Part shown: in pieces, positions 44,237-53,194 of the stretch
Layout: every line of letters starts with the position of its first letter
How positions within the stretch are numbered: the stretch's first letter is position 1
Source: an uncultured Gammaproteobacteria bacterium
GTDB lineage: Bacteria; Pseudomonadota; Gammaproteobacteria; Pseudomonadales; Pseudohongiellaceae
Reading direction: 5' to 3'
Assembly: GCA_913060695.1 (NCBI GenBank)
Contig: CAJXUA010000005.1
Location: 147,657 to 211,656, forward strand
DNA length: 64,000 bases
Program-made: the position numbers and the translations under genes
The notes under the pieces: model-generated
What the model was told of the DNA's origin: nothing
What the model saw: only the letters and a program-made list of their open reading frames with translations
Database searches by the model: none

Positions 44237-45376
44237 ATGAGCAAGTTGCGATTGTTGGTAGGCACCCGTAAGGGCGCATGGACTATTTCGACTGATAGTG
44301 AACGTAGTAAATGGCAGATCGAAGGCCCGATGCATTTGGGCGCCGTGGTAAGCCATTATGTGGCAGACCCGCGCATTCCGGGAGTACAAATGATGTCGGT
44401 GGGAAGTGGGCATCTTGGTCCTTCGGTATTTGTCTCAAAAGATTTTGGAAGTTCATGGAGCGAGGCGACTACCCCGCCTGCATTCTCTGTGGAACCCAAT
44501 GGCGTCGAGCGCAGCGTCGATCATGTATTTTGGCTGACTCCCGGCCATGTTAGCGAACCCGATACTTGGTATGCAGGTACCTCGCCCCAAGGGCTCTTTA
44601 AGTCGGTGGACGGCGGCGACACTTGGCAGGAGGTGCTGGGCTTTAATCACCATCCTGATTTCTTCGAATGGCGCGGTGGTGACAAAGACGGCACGCCAGA
44701 CGGCCCCAAGCTGCATTCGGTGATAGTCGACCATAGTGACAAGGAGCACCTGCTGCTGGGTATGTCCGGCGGAGGGATATTCGAGAGTTTCGATGCCGGC
44801 GCCACATGGTCGGCACTAAACAGCGGCGTCGCGATGGACTTCTATCCTCCTAAGGAAGATGGCAGTGAGTACGAGTTCGGCCACGACCCACACTGTCTCA
44901 TCATGCATCCGCAGGATGCCAATCGGCTCTACCATCAGAACCACTGCGGACTCTACGCATTGGACCGCAGCACTGGCAAACGTTGGACGCGCATCGGTGA
45001 CAACATGCCCAAGGAGGTCGGCGACATCGGCTTCCCAATCGTGGCGCATCCACGCGACCCCAACACAATCTGGGTGTTTCCCATGGATGGTTCTGGCCAG
45101 TGGCCACGCACGAGCCCGGCGGGCAGGCCTGCTGTGTATTGCTCCCGCGATGGCGGTGCCAGTTTTATACGGCAAGCCAAAGGTTTTCCGGAGCAACAAG
45201 CGTGGTGGACAGTGAAGCGGCAGAGTATGGCGGTCGACGGAATGGACAGCCTTGGTGTCTACTTGGGCACTAGCAACGGGCAGCTTTGGGGTAGTGTCGA
45301 TGCGGGTGAGAACTGGCAGCCTATCGCGATGGATCTGCCGCAAATATTCTCCATTGAAGTCGAAGTAAGCCCATGA
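44237..45376 (+). CDS. Asp-box (BNR-repeat) propeller protein, cytoplasmic
   Basis: 379 residues, no signal peptide. At least five Asp-boxes (S-x-D-x-G-x-x-W/F): SKDFGSSW, SVDGGDTW, SFDAGATW, SRDGGASF and SVDAGENW, the mark of sialidase/sortilin-like propellers. Catalytic residues of sialidases cannot be identified and the lack of export makes glycosidase activity unlikely. AAGGAGCTC precedes the ATG. It overlaps the ThiS/MoaD-like gene by four bases (ATGA), so the two products are made together. This propeller/ubiquitin-like pair appears to be a recurring but uncharacterised arrangement. Confidence 0.78.
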   Translation: MSKLRLLVGTRKGAWTISTDSERSKWQIEGPMHLGAVVSHYVADPRIPGVQMMSVGSGHLGPSVFVSKDFGSSWSEATTPPAFSVEPNGVERSVDHVFWLTPGHVSEPDTWYAGTSPQGLFKSVDGGDTWQEVLGFNHHPDFFEWRGGDKDGTPDGPKLHSVIVDHSDKEHLLLGMSGGGIFESFDAGATWSALNSGVAMDFYPPKEDGSEYEFGHDPHCLIMHPQDANRLYHQNHCGLYALDRSTGKRWTRIGDNMPKEVGDIGFPIVAHPRDPNTIWVFPMDGSGQWPRTSPAGRPAVYCSRDGGASFIRQAKGFPEQQAWWTVKRQSMAVDGMDSLGVYLGTSNGQLWGSVDAGENWQPIAMDLPQIFSIEVEVSP

Positions 45377-45645
45377 TTCGCGTATTTCTTCCTAGTCAAC
45401 TCGACGACTACACCAGCGGTCAACGCGAACTGAGTGTCGAGTTGGCCAGCGGCAGTAGCCTCGCCGATGTCATCGCAGCCCTAGAGGAGCGCTACAAAGG
45501 CTTGGCGTTTCGGGTAGTGGATGAGCACGGCAGAATTAGGCGACACATCGCGATGTTCGTAGGAGAGGTAATGGTAAGGGACTTGAGTGTGCCGGTAGCG
45601 CCGAACGATCGCGTACAGATCGTCGGCGCTCTCAGCGGTGGTTAA
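45373..45645 (+). CDS. ThiS/MoaD-like ubiquitin-fold protein
   Basis: 90 residues with a beta-grasp pattern (MIRVFLPSQL, then SLADVIAALEERYKG, then VPVAPNDRVQIVGALSGG) and a C-terminal Gly-Gly, which in MoaD/ThiS becomes a thiocarboxylate after adenylation. No E1-like (MoeB/ThiF) gene, no molybdopterin synthase large subunit and no thiazole gene are nearby. The start overlaps the propeller stop. Likely a sulfur carrier or protein modifier for its partner; this is inferred from context. Confidence 0.82.
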   Translation: MIRVFLPSQLDDYTSGQRELSVELASGSSLADVIAALEERYKGLAFRVVDEHGRIRRHIAMFVGEVMVRDLSVPVAPNDRVQIVGALSGG

Positions 45646-45649
45646 GCGT

Positions 45650-47773
45650 TTAGAAATTCCACATCATACGGCCATAGAGGCTACGGCCTAAGCCGGGCAG
45701 GCGAGCGCCTATTGCGACGTCGGGATTGTAAGCGCGGTTATAGCCGGCCAGGTGGTCATCGTAGCGTTCGTCTAGCAGATTATTGATGCCTGCTCCCAGC
45801 TCGAGGGTGTTGGAGATATTCCAGCGTCCTGACACATTGATGACGGTATAACCATCCGTTTGCGCTTCTAGATTGGTGCGTGACACGCGACTCTGGTCGG
45901 CGTAGGTAATAGTCTCGAGACTCGCCGTCCAGTCATCTTGTCGGTAGTCCAAACCAAGCAGGATATTATCCGGCGAAATGCGATATAGGTCGTCGGATAT
46001 ATCATCGCGTTGGCCGCGCACCGCACTGGCCACTACGCGCAGATCGAGCTGGCTGTTGATTGAGTACAACGCCTCTAGATCCATGCCGTAATAAGTCGCA
46101 TCCACGTTAGCGAATTGTAAGGGGTCAGGTGCACCCATACCCATATTCGCCATCATCTGAGCGAAGTTATTAGTCAGCATATCGGTGACCGGAATACCCT
46201 GTATGAAATCTGTAACCTCTTTGTAATAGGCACGGGGGTATATCGAGAAGCGGCTGCCAACATAGTCGAAGCCCAGTTCAATCTCATGCGCAGTTTCCGG
46301 GGAGAGGTTCGGGTCGCCGATGTAGTTCTTACCGTCGGCCAAGCCGCCAGTGGAGGTCAATGGCATCCACAGATAACGCTCTTGGTAGGAGGGGGCGCGC
46401 ATCTTACGAGCGGCGCCGACATACCATGTGGTGTCGTAGCCAGCCTCTATGCTCAGGCGTGCGAACCAATCGACGTCGCCATCGGTCTGCGACAGGTCTT
46501 GTGCATTGAAACGAGCGGCAAGCATGTGCGCCATGTTATTCATCATGAACGGCATGCCGGCGGTAGCGTTCATCGGGTTCATATTCACTGTTACTTGAGC
46601 AGAGTCGGTGTTCACTCGGTTATAGCGAGCGCCAATCTCTAGGCCTGTGCGGTCAGACAGCGAAAGCTCGCGTTCGAGGTATACCCCTAGAATATCGCGC
46701 TCTATGCCCCGAAAGTTGTCGATGAAGAAAGCTGGGGCGTTTGGGTTCAAGATAACCGCGCCATGTTCGGCGAGATTGCCATCTATGCCCGCTCGCCATG
46801 CCCCATTATCGACAAAGCGCTCTACCTTGATGGCGAAGCCTTCGCCTTCACTCGTTGTGCGGGCATTGCGGAAACGCATGCCGTCAGGCGTGCCAGCCGC
46901 AGTCTGTGGTGGCTGGCGCAAGCTGTTATTGCTCATCCAGTGCAGTATGGAACTCTTGGAGACTTGGGCGGTAACTTTATAGTCGGCCCCATCCCATACG
47001 TATCTACTGCGCCACAGATCGCTGTCTAGCGCCATGATGTCCATTGGCAGCGCGGCATTGCCCGCGTTCAAGGTATTGTTGCGAGCAAAGTCTAGGCTGA
47101 ACTCATGATTGCCTCGATTATAGCTATAGCCTAGATCCCAGCGGTTGCGGTCATATTCGGAAGGGGTGATCTCGCCACCATCAAATTTGGAATCACCGCC
47201 TTGTTCCTGCATCAGGAAGGCGCGGAAGATGTGGTTGCGATTAGTCATAGAGAGTAGCGAGCTGGCGACATTGCCCGAGTTCACCGTCTGGCCGCCAACA
47301 TAGGCGCGCCCTGCAAACTCGAAGTCGTTGGAGTTGCTGAATTCGCCACCGTAAGTGTGTGCTTCGACGTGCCCGCCAATGGTCTCCTGACCAACGCTGA
47401 CGGGTACAATGCCGCGGCTTATGGAAAGCGACTCGATCAGTGCGACAGGCGCGTAATGCAGGGGCGCGTCCATCGCATTGGGGCCACCTGAATTAATATG
47501 GGTGCCGTTGATCGAAACGTTGATGCGATCACCGAACATGCCACGGTATTGCGCGATGCCGGTGAGCTCTCCGTTCTTGTTAACATTAGCACCAGGCATC
47601 TTCTTAAGTAACTCCGCCGTATCGGCCGGTGCCACCATGGTGTCGTCTGTGCGTACGGTGTGGGTATCTTGTACTCCAATCACCACGATCTCTTCTACAT
47701 TAGTTGGCTGTGCGTACGCTGCGTTACAAGTGAGTGCGCAGACTGGCACTACATAGCGTATGAATGAATTCAT
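45650..47773 (-). CDS. TonB-dependent outer-membrane receptor, probably copper type (OprC/NosA-like)
   Basis: 707 residues: signal peptide, TonB box around EEIVVIG (27-33), plug domain, barrel, and a C-terminal Phe (GRMMWNF). The plug segment INGTHINSGGPNAMDAPLHY (about 88-107) corresponds to the copper-binding segment of OprC/NosA, but Gly replaces the Cys there while Met101 is kept. Two Met-rich loops (MNPMNATAGMPFMMNNMAHM and NFAQMMANMGMG) also suggest copper. The NosR-like protein gene lies upstream on the same strand. Copper as substrate is likely but not certain. Confidence 0.75.
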   Translation of the reverse strand: MNSFIRYVVPVCALTCNAAYAQPTNVEEIVVIGVQDTHTVRTDDTMVAPADTAELLKKMPGANVNKNGELTGIAQYRGMFGDRINVSINGTHINSGGPNAMDAPLHYAPVALIESLSISRGIVPVSVGQETIGGHVEAHTYGGEFSNSNDFEFAGRAYVGGQTVNSGNVASSLLSMTNRNHIFRAFLMQEQGGDSKFDGGEITPSEYDRNRWDLGYSYNRGNHEFSLDFARNNTLNAGNAALPMDIMALDSDLWRSRYVWDGADYKVTAQVSKSSILHWMSNNSLRQPPQTAAGTPDGMRFRNARTTSEGEGFAIKVERFVDNGAWRAGIDGNLAEHGAVILNPNAPAFFIDNFRGIERDILGVYLERELSLSDRTGLEIGARYNRVNTDSAQVTVNMNPMNATAGMPFMMNNMAHMLAARFNAQDLSQTDGDVDWFARLSIEAGYDTTWYVGAARKMRAPSYQERYLWMPLTSTGGLADGKNYIGDPNLSPETAHEIELGFDYVGSRFSIYPRAYYKEVTDFIQGIPVTDMLTNNFAQMMANMGMGAPDPLQFANVDATYYGMDLEALYSINSQLDLRVVASAVRGQRDDISDDLYRISPDNILLGLDYRQDDWTASLETITYADQSRVSRTNLEAQTDGYTVINVSGRWNISNTLELGAGINNLLDERYDDHLAGYNRAYNPDVAIGARLPGLGRSLYGRMMWNF

Positions 47774-47990
47774 GGTACTTATCCCTTGATGAGTGATGGG
47801 CTAAGTTTAGCAATTCAACATAGGGGACTTGGTGTGACAAATTGCCGCGGCAGGGCGTTGCGGGGCAGCTCTATCTTGCTAAGAGCTAGTTGTGGTGGTG
47901 CTTGGAGAGGAGTTGGGGCAAGCGTGAATTCATCGAGGAAACTGTGACACTATTGATTTGAATCAATTGTGCCACAGCGCGAGAGTCCGA
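47774..47990. other. intergenic region upstream of the TonB receptor gene
   Basis: 217 bp upstream of the receptor start on the minus strand. It should hold the receptor promoter. I see no clear Fur box or copper-regulator palindrome and no gene. Confidence 0.4.
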
Positions 47991-48581
47991 TCAGAGCGGC
48001 ATAATCTGCATGCTGCGAAAACGTACAGTGCCACGGGCCCACTGAAGGCCTATTGGCCCTGCCGTAAACTGGGTATCGGTGATATGCACAGTTTGCTCGC
48101 CGTTGAGAGACACCATCAGGTGTTCGTCATTGAGGGTAATCTCGTAAGTATTCCATTTGCCACCAGCCTTCGGATAAGGCTCTGCGACCGGCCCGACATG
48201 CACAATACCTCCAGTGCCGAAGCTCATATCAGGTCGTTGATCGTAGATATTGGCCTCATAACAACTACGATCTGTGATTGCGGCCGGGTCTTGGCAACGC
48301 ATATAAATTCCGCTGTTAGCATCGTCGCTTACCCAGAACTCAATGCGGAGGACGAAATTGCCATAGGACTCCTTGGTGAGTAGAAACGAAGTGCCTGCTC
48401 CTTCGGTGGCCTGTATTGCGCCATCGGCGGCGCTCCAATTCGCCTCACCCACGATTTCGAAATTATCCATGCCCGTGCTGCCGTCGATGAGGGTGATCCA
48501 TTGCTCCTCCGCCGCCTGGGCGCCGAGCGCGAAGAGCCCGCTTATGACAAGCGTGTTAAATAGTTGCAGTGTTCGTTTCAT
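47991..48581 (-). CDS. secreted DUF1080 (3-keto-disaccharide-hydrolase-like) protein
   Basis: 196 residues from ATG 48581, with GAGGAG upstream. Signal peptide ending GAQAAEE. The concanavalin-like DUF1080 pattern is visible: WITLIDGSTGMDNFEIVG, NFVLRIEFWVSDDANSGIYMRC, and KWNTYEITLNDEHLMVSLNG. Periplasmic carbohydrate-binding or hydrolase function is likely for the family; DUF1080 is now named 3-keto-disaccharide hydrolase on the basis of few characterised members. It lies 28 bp after the lipase-like gene. Confidence 0.85.
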   Translation of the reverse strand: MKRTLQLFNTLVISGLFALGAQAAEEQWITLIDGSTGMDNFEIVGEANWSAADGAIQATEGAGTSFLLTKESYGNFVLRIEFWVSDDANSGIYMRCQDPAAITDRSCYEANIYDQRPDMSFGTGGIVHVGPVAEPYPKAGGKWNTYEITLNDEHLMVSLNGEQTVHITDTQFTAGPIGLQWARGTVRFRSMQIMPL

Positions 48582-48609
48582 AATGTGCTCCTCATAGTGT
48601 GTTATTGCA

Positions 48610-49971
48610 TTAAACCATATCGTCGAGGGATTTAATCCAGAATAGCGCATCCTTTTGTTGACGGGTCAGGGTGATGTCGATGAACAGAGTGCGGTTCGGA
48701 ATAAAGAAGTCCCGCACGCCCTGAGCACTCAGTGTCATCTGGCCAATGTCTTGATTGCCGAAGCTGCGATAGCCCACGAGATTGCGCTCCTCGTTCAGGT
48801 CCGGCATGGCGGAGATACTGATGTTCAGCACTTGGTCTTGTGCCTCGATGATGCGGTACAGGGCAGAGCAGTCGATCATGAAACTGCGGTAGGATCCATT
48901 GTCTTTATGAGCATGCACCTTAACCACGGCGTCTTTGTTAAACAGTTCTGCTAGGCGATCGTCGTCACCCTTGGCGGTGTCGTTGTAGAACTCAATCACA
49001 TAGTCCTGTACCTCGTAGCCTTGATCATCGCGCACTCGAAACACAGTATTCTGGAAACCGTGTTTGTGACTGTCTTTATCCTCTTCGTGTATCGAGAGCA
49101 CGGCGGCGCTGTGACTCTCGCAATCGTCAATCCACTGCTTGAAGTTTTCGGTGTTGCTGACATCCAATGCCCGCAATATGAAGCCGAGTAAAGCGTCCTT
49201 CTGAGCATGCTTATGGTCTTTGTAAGCAATAGAGGAATGATTGAAGTCATCCATTACTAGAAAGGCGGTATCACCGCGAGACTTGCGAATTGCATTGAAT
49301 TTTGGGCGTCGATCTCCCGCTGGAAAACTTACCTCGATAGCGGCGCAATTGAGATTGGCAGTGGCAACATAAACAGTGCCGTCCGACCCTAATTCATTTG
49401 CTAGAGAACTGATGCCACTGTAGCCAGTGTTGCCGACAATGACGGTGGTGCGAACGCCGGTTGCGCTCATGGCGTTGTCTTGAAAACGATCGCGCTGGGC
49501 CAGATCCCAGGTATACGGGCTGGCCATCTCTAGAGCCTTGAGGATATGAGCGCCGGTCTGAAAACGTTTCTTGGCGTTGAAACCCTTAATTACCCGGCCA
49601 TATAAGGCCCTGCCTTTGTGGGCTAGCGGTGAGCCAAAGTTAGCCGGTGCAAGCATCACTAGATTATTGATAGGGGGTTTTCGACCCTTGACAGAGAAGT
49701 GTGTCGTCATCCAGTCACGGATGACAAGCCCGCCAGTGGAGTGAACGATGACATCGATGGATTTAGCGTCTGTCGGAAGCTTCTGCTGTGTCCATGCGCG
49801 CTGCAAGCCGTTGACCAAGTCTGTCATGCGCACGTCATCATCTAAGGAGACGTAGTTGCCCAAATAGACAGAGAGGACGGTGCGGCTGCTGGTCGTTTCG
49901 ATTGCCGAGGCCAACGCGACGAAGGAGTCTGCCTCGTCGCTCCAGCCATGGATAATGAGCAATGGTTTCAT
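48610..49971 (-). CDS. lipase-like alpha/beta hydrolase with an extra C-terminal domain
   Basis: 453 residues, cytoplasmic by sequence, with AGGAGACC upstream of ATG 49971. N-terminal hydrolase: LLIIHGWSDEAD oxyanion strand, IVHSTGGLVIRDW with nucleophile Ser, and a His in DDFNHSSIAY near residue 240. PANFGSPLAHKG is typical of PGAP1/lipase-like proteins. From about residue 285 a second beta-rich domain of unknown type follows. It lies 37 bp downstream of the NosR-like gene on the same strand. Confidence 0.72.
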   Translation of the reverse strand: MKPLLIIHGWSDEADSFVALASAIETTSSRTVLSVYLGNYVSLDDDVRMTDLVNGLQRAWTQQKLPTDAKSIDVIVHSTGGLVIRDWMTTHFSVKGRKPPINNLVMLAPANFGSPLAHKGRALYGRVIKGFNAKKRFQTGAHILKALEMASPYTWDLAQRDRFQDNAMSATGVRTTVIVGNTGYSGISSLANELGSDGTVYVATANLNCAAIEVSFPAGDRRPKFNAIRKSRGDTAFLVMDDFNHSSIAYKDHKHAQKDALLGFILRALDVSNTENFKQWIDDCESHSAAVLSIHEEDKDSHKHGFQNTVFRVRDDQGYEVQDYVIEFYNDTAKGDDDRLAELFNKDAVVKVHAHKDNGSYRSFMIDCSALYRIIEAQDQVLNISISAMPDLNEERNLVGYRSFGNQDIGQMTLSAQGVRDFFIPNRTLFIDITLTRQQKDALFWIKSLDDMV

Positions 49972-50008
49972 ACTGGTCTCCTGGAATCGCGGAGGAGTGT
50001 GTCCCGTG

Positions 50009-52021
50009 CTATGCCGGAGTGGCAGTGCCTAGATCAATCACATTGACCACTTGTTTCTCTCCACGGCGACGCGTGATCTCGTCCATAGAATGACGGCATG
50101 TGCCCGCCTTAGTTATCAGCTTGCTTTCGCATACGTCGCAACGTACGCATTCTTTGAAATCGATCTTCTCGCCGCGAATCGCGCCGGTAGGGCAGGCATG
50201 TTCGCACACCTTGCACATGGTGCACTGCGGAACGCGCTTGATGCGATTCGGGCTAAGCATCGACACAACACCTAATGCTGCGCCGAGTGGACAAACATAA
50301 CGGCAATAGAAGCGCTCGACAACGAAGCAGGCGGCAAGTATTACTATGAGTATCCCCCATAGCACTAGTGACGGGCTAAAGAAGAACAGAGTACCAAACG
50401 GCTCGAAATATTGGAAAATGCTCATGTTAGCATTGACCATCGCCGTGACCATGATGACGGCGAGAATGCCATATTTGATATAGAGGGCATTGTCGTGAAT
50501 CTTCTGTGGCATTTTGATACGCCACTTCTTTGGCGAGAAGTACGCTATAAAGTCTTGTACGGCGCCGAAAGGACAAAGTGACGAGCAGAATACGCGCCCC
50601 CATATTAATGTGGTTATGATCGTGAACACGGCGATCATTAAGGTGGTCAGATTATTGGTTAAAGCCTCGGGGCCAAGTTTGATGACACTAGTAATGTGAG
50701 ACACGGATAGGAAACCGTTCTTATAGAAACCAAGGTAGAGCATTGTTGCTGTCAACGCAGTCCAGCGCAGCTTCGCATTTTTGCTCAGGAACGCGGCCAT
50801 GACTAAAGCGAAGATGATGAGCAATAAATAGACATCGCTCATGGGGGTTATTCCCCATGGCGGCGCGAGGCGCAAACGCTCAAAGAAAGAGGCATTTTCT
50901 AAACGCGCAGCCAATATCTCTTCATCGGAGAGCACCAGCTCATTGCGCGCAAGCGTGAGTCCGACCCCCTGAAGGGCGTAGTCTACGGAGGCGTCGACGT
51001 TTTTGCCTGGGGGGTGGTAGATCAGGGTAAAGGGCTGTGTAATGTCGAAATCGGGATGCATCGTCAACGCCACGCCATAGGGCGCGTTGCCCGCGATAGC
51101 GCCGACAGCGCCATTGCCCGCCGCACTGTAGCGGTTACCCGCAACATAGCGAGTGAGATCGCCCTGTTTTACAGACATCGGAAACTGTCGAAAGGTGCTG
51201 CCCGCACCTGGGCCGCTGGGCGCGATGAGCATGATCTCTCCCTCACCAGCTTTGAATGCTGCATCGCTCGCCGCGATATTATAGGCGTCGCTACCTATCA
51301 GGTATTCGCCGAGTGCCGGCCGGCCCATATAAGTAAACGCGAGCGTGAGAGGATCGCCTTCGGCATTGGTTGACTCTAGCTCTACAACGATGCCCTGTTC
51401 GATCAAGCTTCCCCAAGAGTATTGAGAAAGCTGCGCCTTGGCATTCTCCGCGGAATTCTGTTCGGCCTCGGTGCCTTCGCCATAGCCAAGAAAGGCACGA
51501 GCCACGCGGCGCGCGGTCTCGCCAACACTGCGCGAGATAGCGACGCTAGTAGCGGTGGCAGCGCTGAGTCCATCGATGTCACGATTGAGGCGATACTCGT
51601 CGGTGATGGGCTTGTTGCGAAATTGCGAGAGAAATACAGAGTTGTCGATGAAATCGCCCCGTGAATACATGTAGGACTCGTAGTAGTCGAGCACCTTCAT
51701 ATTCGTGACGACACCTTCCATATCCATGCCGACCAAGACATCAATTGGTGCCGCATAGCCCACTCGCATCGGGGGGTAATCGCGATTGGTGAACACGAAG
51801 CCAACTTGCTCTTGTGCGCCTGTATCTGGGTTACTGCGATAGCCTTTATAAACCGGAAAATCGCCGGCTTCTTTCTCAGAGAAGGTCTCCGCTGCTGGAA
51901 GTACCTCTTTGAGCCAATCGGCCTGTACGACTGTGGAGTAGGGAGTTTTGGCAAGCGCGGTGGAGCTGCACAGAAGAAACAGGGCGGCAAGAAAGCACGC
52001 AGATAGGTTCGGGCGGAGCAT
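50009..52021 (-). CDS. NosR/NirI-family flavin and iron-sulfur membrane protein
   Basis: 670 residues: signal peptide; periplasmic FMN-binding domain with covalent flavinylation motif DGLSAATATS (Ser153 to Thr158, where FMN is attached by ApbE); about six helices from residue 385; two CX3CP motifs in the helical part (CSSLCPFG and CRYVCPLG); and a C-terminal ferredoxin-like cluster (CTMCKVCEHACPTG, CVRCDVCES). NosR feeds electrons to nitrous oxide reductase. No nosZ, nosD or nosF is here; the copper-receptor-like gene downstream is the only hint of copper, so the role may differ from NosR. ATG start at 52021 preceded by TAGGA. Confidence 0.87.
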   Translation of the reverse strand: MLRPNLSACFLAALFLLCSSTALAKTPYSTVVQADWLKEVLPAAETFSEKEAGDFPVYKGYRSNPDTGAQEQVGFVFTNRDYPPMRVGYAAPIDVLVGMDMEGVVTNMKVLDYYESYMYSRGDFIDNSVFLSQFRNKPITDEYRLNRDIDGLSAATATSVAISRSVGETARRVARAFLGYGEGTEAEQNSAENAKAQLSQYSWGSLIEQGIVVELESTNAEGDPLTLAFTYMGRPALGEYLIGSDAYNIAASDAAFKAGEGEIMLIAPSGPGAGSTFRQFPMSVKQGDLTRYVAGNRYSAAGNGAVGAIAGNAPYGVALTMHPDFDITQPFTLIYHPPGKNVDASVDYALQGVGLTLARNELVLSDEEILAARLENASFFERLRLAPPWGITPMSDVYLLLIIFALVMAAFLSKNAKLRWTALTATMLYLGFYKNGFLSVSHITSVIKLGPEALTNNLTTLMIAVFTIITTLIWGRVFCSSLCPFGAVQDFIAYFSPKKWRIKMPQKIHDNALYIKYGILAVIMVTAMVNANMSIFQYFEPFGTLFFFSPSLVLWGILIVILAACFVVERFYCRYVCPLGAALGVVSMLSPNRIKRVPQCTMCKVCEHACPTGAIRGEKIDFKECVRCDVCESKLITKAGTCRHSMDEITRRRGEKQVVNVIDLGTATPA

Positions 52022-52132
52022 CGTGGATTTTTCCTATTCTTATTTGGCAATGCGAAAGTCGAGGCTAATATACCCTGCGCAAGGGCATTGCTCCATAGCA
52101 CCGGCGAATCGTTGCATTTCGTAAAGTTTGCC

Positions 52133-52161
52133 TTGAATTAAAACCGACTAGTTGGTATGTT
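52133..52161 (+). promoter_or_regulatory. tetR promoter with overlapping operator
   Basis: TTGAAT (52133-52138), 17 bases, TATGTT (52156-52161). The spacer contains the near-palindrome ACCGACTAGTTGGT (52143-52156), one mismatched pair from perfect. Position and symmetry suggest TetR-type autoregulation. The predicted start is only a few bases before ATG 52170, so the message may be nearly leaderless. Confidence 0.6.
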
Positions 52162-52169
52162 TTCGCGGT

Positions 52170-52787
52170 ATGAGTAGAGACGCAATAGATAATGCTAAAA
52201 AAGAGAGTGTGAGAACCCGGCTTTTAGAGGCCGCGCTGACATCGATACGCCGCAAAGGCTATAGCGCTACAACGGTAGACGAGCTTTGCGCGATTGCAGG
52301 CGTGACCAAGGGTGGGTTCTTCCACCACTTCAAGAGTAAAGAGGCTCTGGGGGTGGCTGCAGCGGATTATTGGTCGCAGATGACAAGTGGGCTATTCGCG
52401 AATGCCCCCTATCACGAGCCTGAGGACCCACTCGAGAGAGTATTGGCCTATATCGATTTTCGTAGTGCTTTGATCGATGGACCGATCGAGGAGTTTAGCT
52501 GTCTAGTAGGGACCATGGTGCAGGAAGCCTATGGCAGCAGTGACGCCATTCGCGCAGCCTGTGATGCCAGTATCTCTGGACATGCCGCGACACTGGAGGC
52601 GGATGTAGAGGCCGCAATGGAAAAGTATGGCCGAATTGAAGGGGTCACGGCTTCGAGTCTTGCCATACATACGCAGGCAGTTCTTCAGGGTGGGTTTATT
52701 CTCGCCAAGGCCAAGGGGGGACCCGAGATCGCTAAAGAATCCGCGGCGCATCTTAAGCGTTATATCACCTTGTTGTTTAAACACTAA
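52170..52787 (+). CDS. TetR-family transcriptional regulator
   Basis: 205 residues from ATG 52170. N-terminal helix-turn-helix: TRLLEAALTSIRRKGYSATTVDELCAIAGVTKGGFFHHFKSKEAL, the classic TetR pattern. C-terminal ligand domain with Cys in EFSCLVGTMVQ and a second in IRAACDAS. It heads an operon with DUF1428, two VOC genes and an S4 gene, and probably represses it from the operator at 52143-52156. The inducer may be an electrophile, given the glyoxalase-like genes. Confidence 0.9.
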   Translation: MSRDAIDNAKKESVRTRLLEAALTSIRRKGYSATTVDELCAIAGVTKGGFFHHFKSKEALGVAAADYWSQMTSGLFANAPYHEPEDPLERVLAYIDFRSALIDGPIEEFSCLVGTMVQEAYGSSDAIRAACDASISGHAATLEADVEAAMEKYGRIEGVTASSLAIHTQAVLQGGFILAKAKGGPEIAKESAAHLKRYITLLFKH

Positions 52788-52816
52788 AAAGAGAGAAAAT
52801 AAAAAGGAGCAAAACA

Positions 52817-53179
52817 ATGAGTTATATAGAAGGCTTTGTAATTCCCGTACCTAAACGTAATCGAGAGGCCTATCTCGAGATCGCTAAAAGAGCTGCCCCA
52901 GTGTTCCTAGAGTATGGTGCGCTGCGAGTTGTAGAGACATGGGCAGATGATATCAAACCCGGCAAGACCAACGACTTTCGCACCGCTGTGTTAGCAGAGA
53001 CTGACGAAGAAGTCGTGTTCTCGTGGATCGAGTGGCCTTCTAGAGAAGTCCGCGATGCTGGCAATGTCAAAGCAATGAACGACTCGCGTATGCAGATAGA
53101 GGGAGGAGAGTATCCCTTCTCTGGAGCGCGGTTAATTTACGGGGGCTTTGCTCCAATATTAGATGTAAGTGCAAAGTAA
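52817..53179 (+). CDS. DUF1428 family protein (YbaA-like)
   Basis: 120 residues with AAGGAG upstream. MSYIEGFVIPVPKRNREAYLEIAKRAAPVFLEYGALRVVETW is the diagnostic start of DUF1428 proteins, which have a dimeric alpha/beta-barrel fold. Function unknown. Second gene of the TetR operon, 30 bp after the regulator gene. Confidence 0.9.
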   Translation: MSYIEGFVIPVPKRNREAYLEIAKRAAPVFLEYGALRVVETWADDIKPGKTNDFRTAVLAETDEEVVFSWIEWPSREVRDAGNVKAMNDSRMQIEGGEYPFSGARLIYGGFAPILDVSAK

Positions 53180-53194
53180 AAAAGGAGAAGAACA

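Noticed and set aside
44816..45343. 175-codon minus-strand frame
   Set aside because: Antisense to the propeller gene; no family features.
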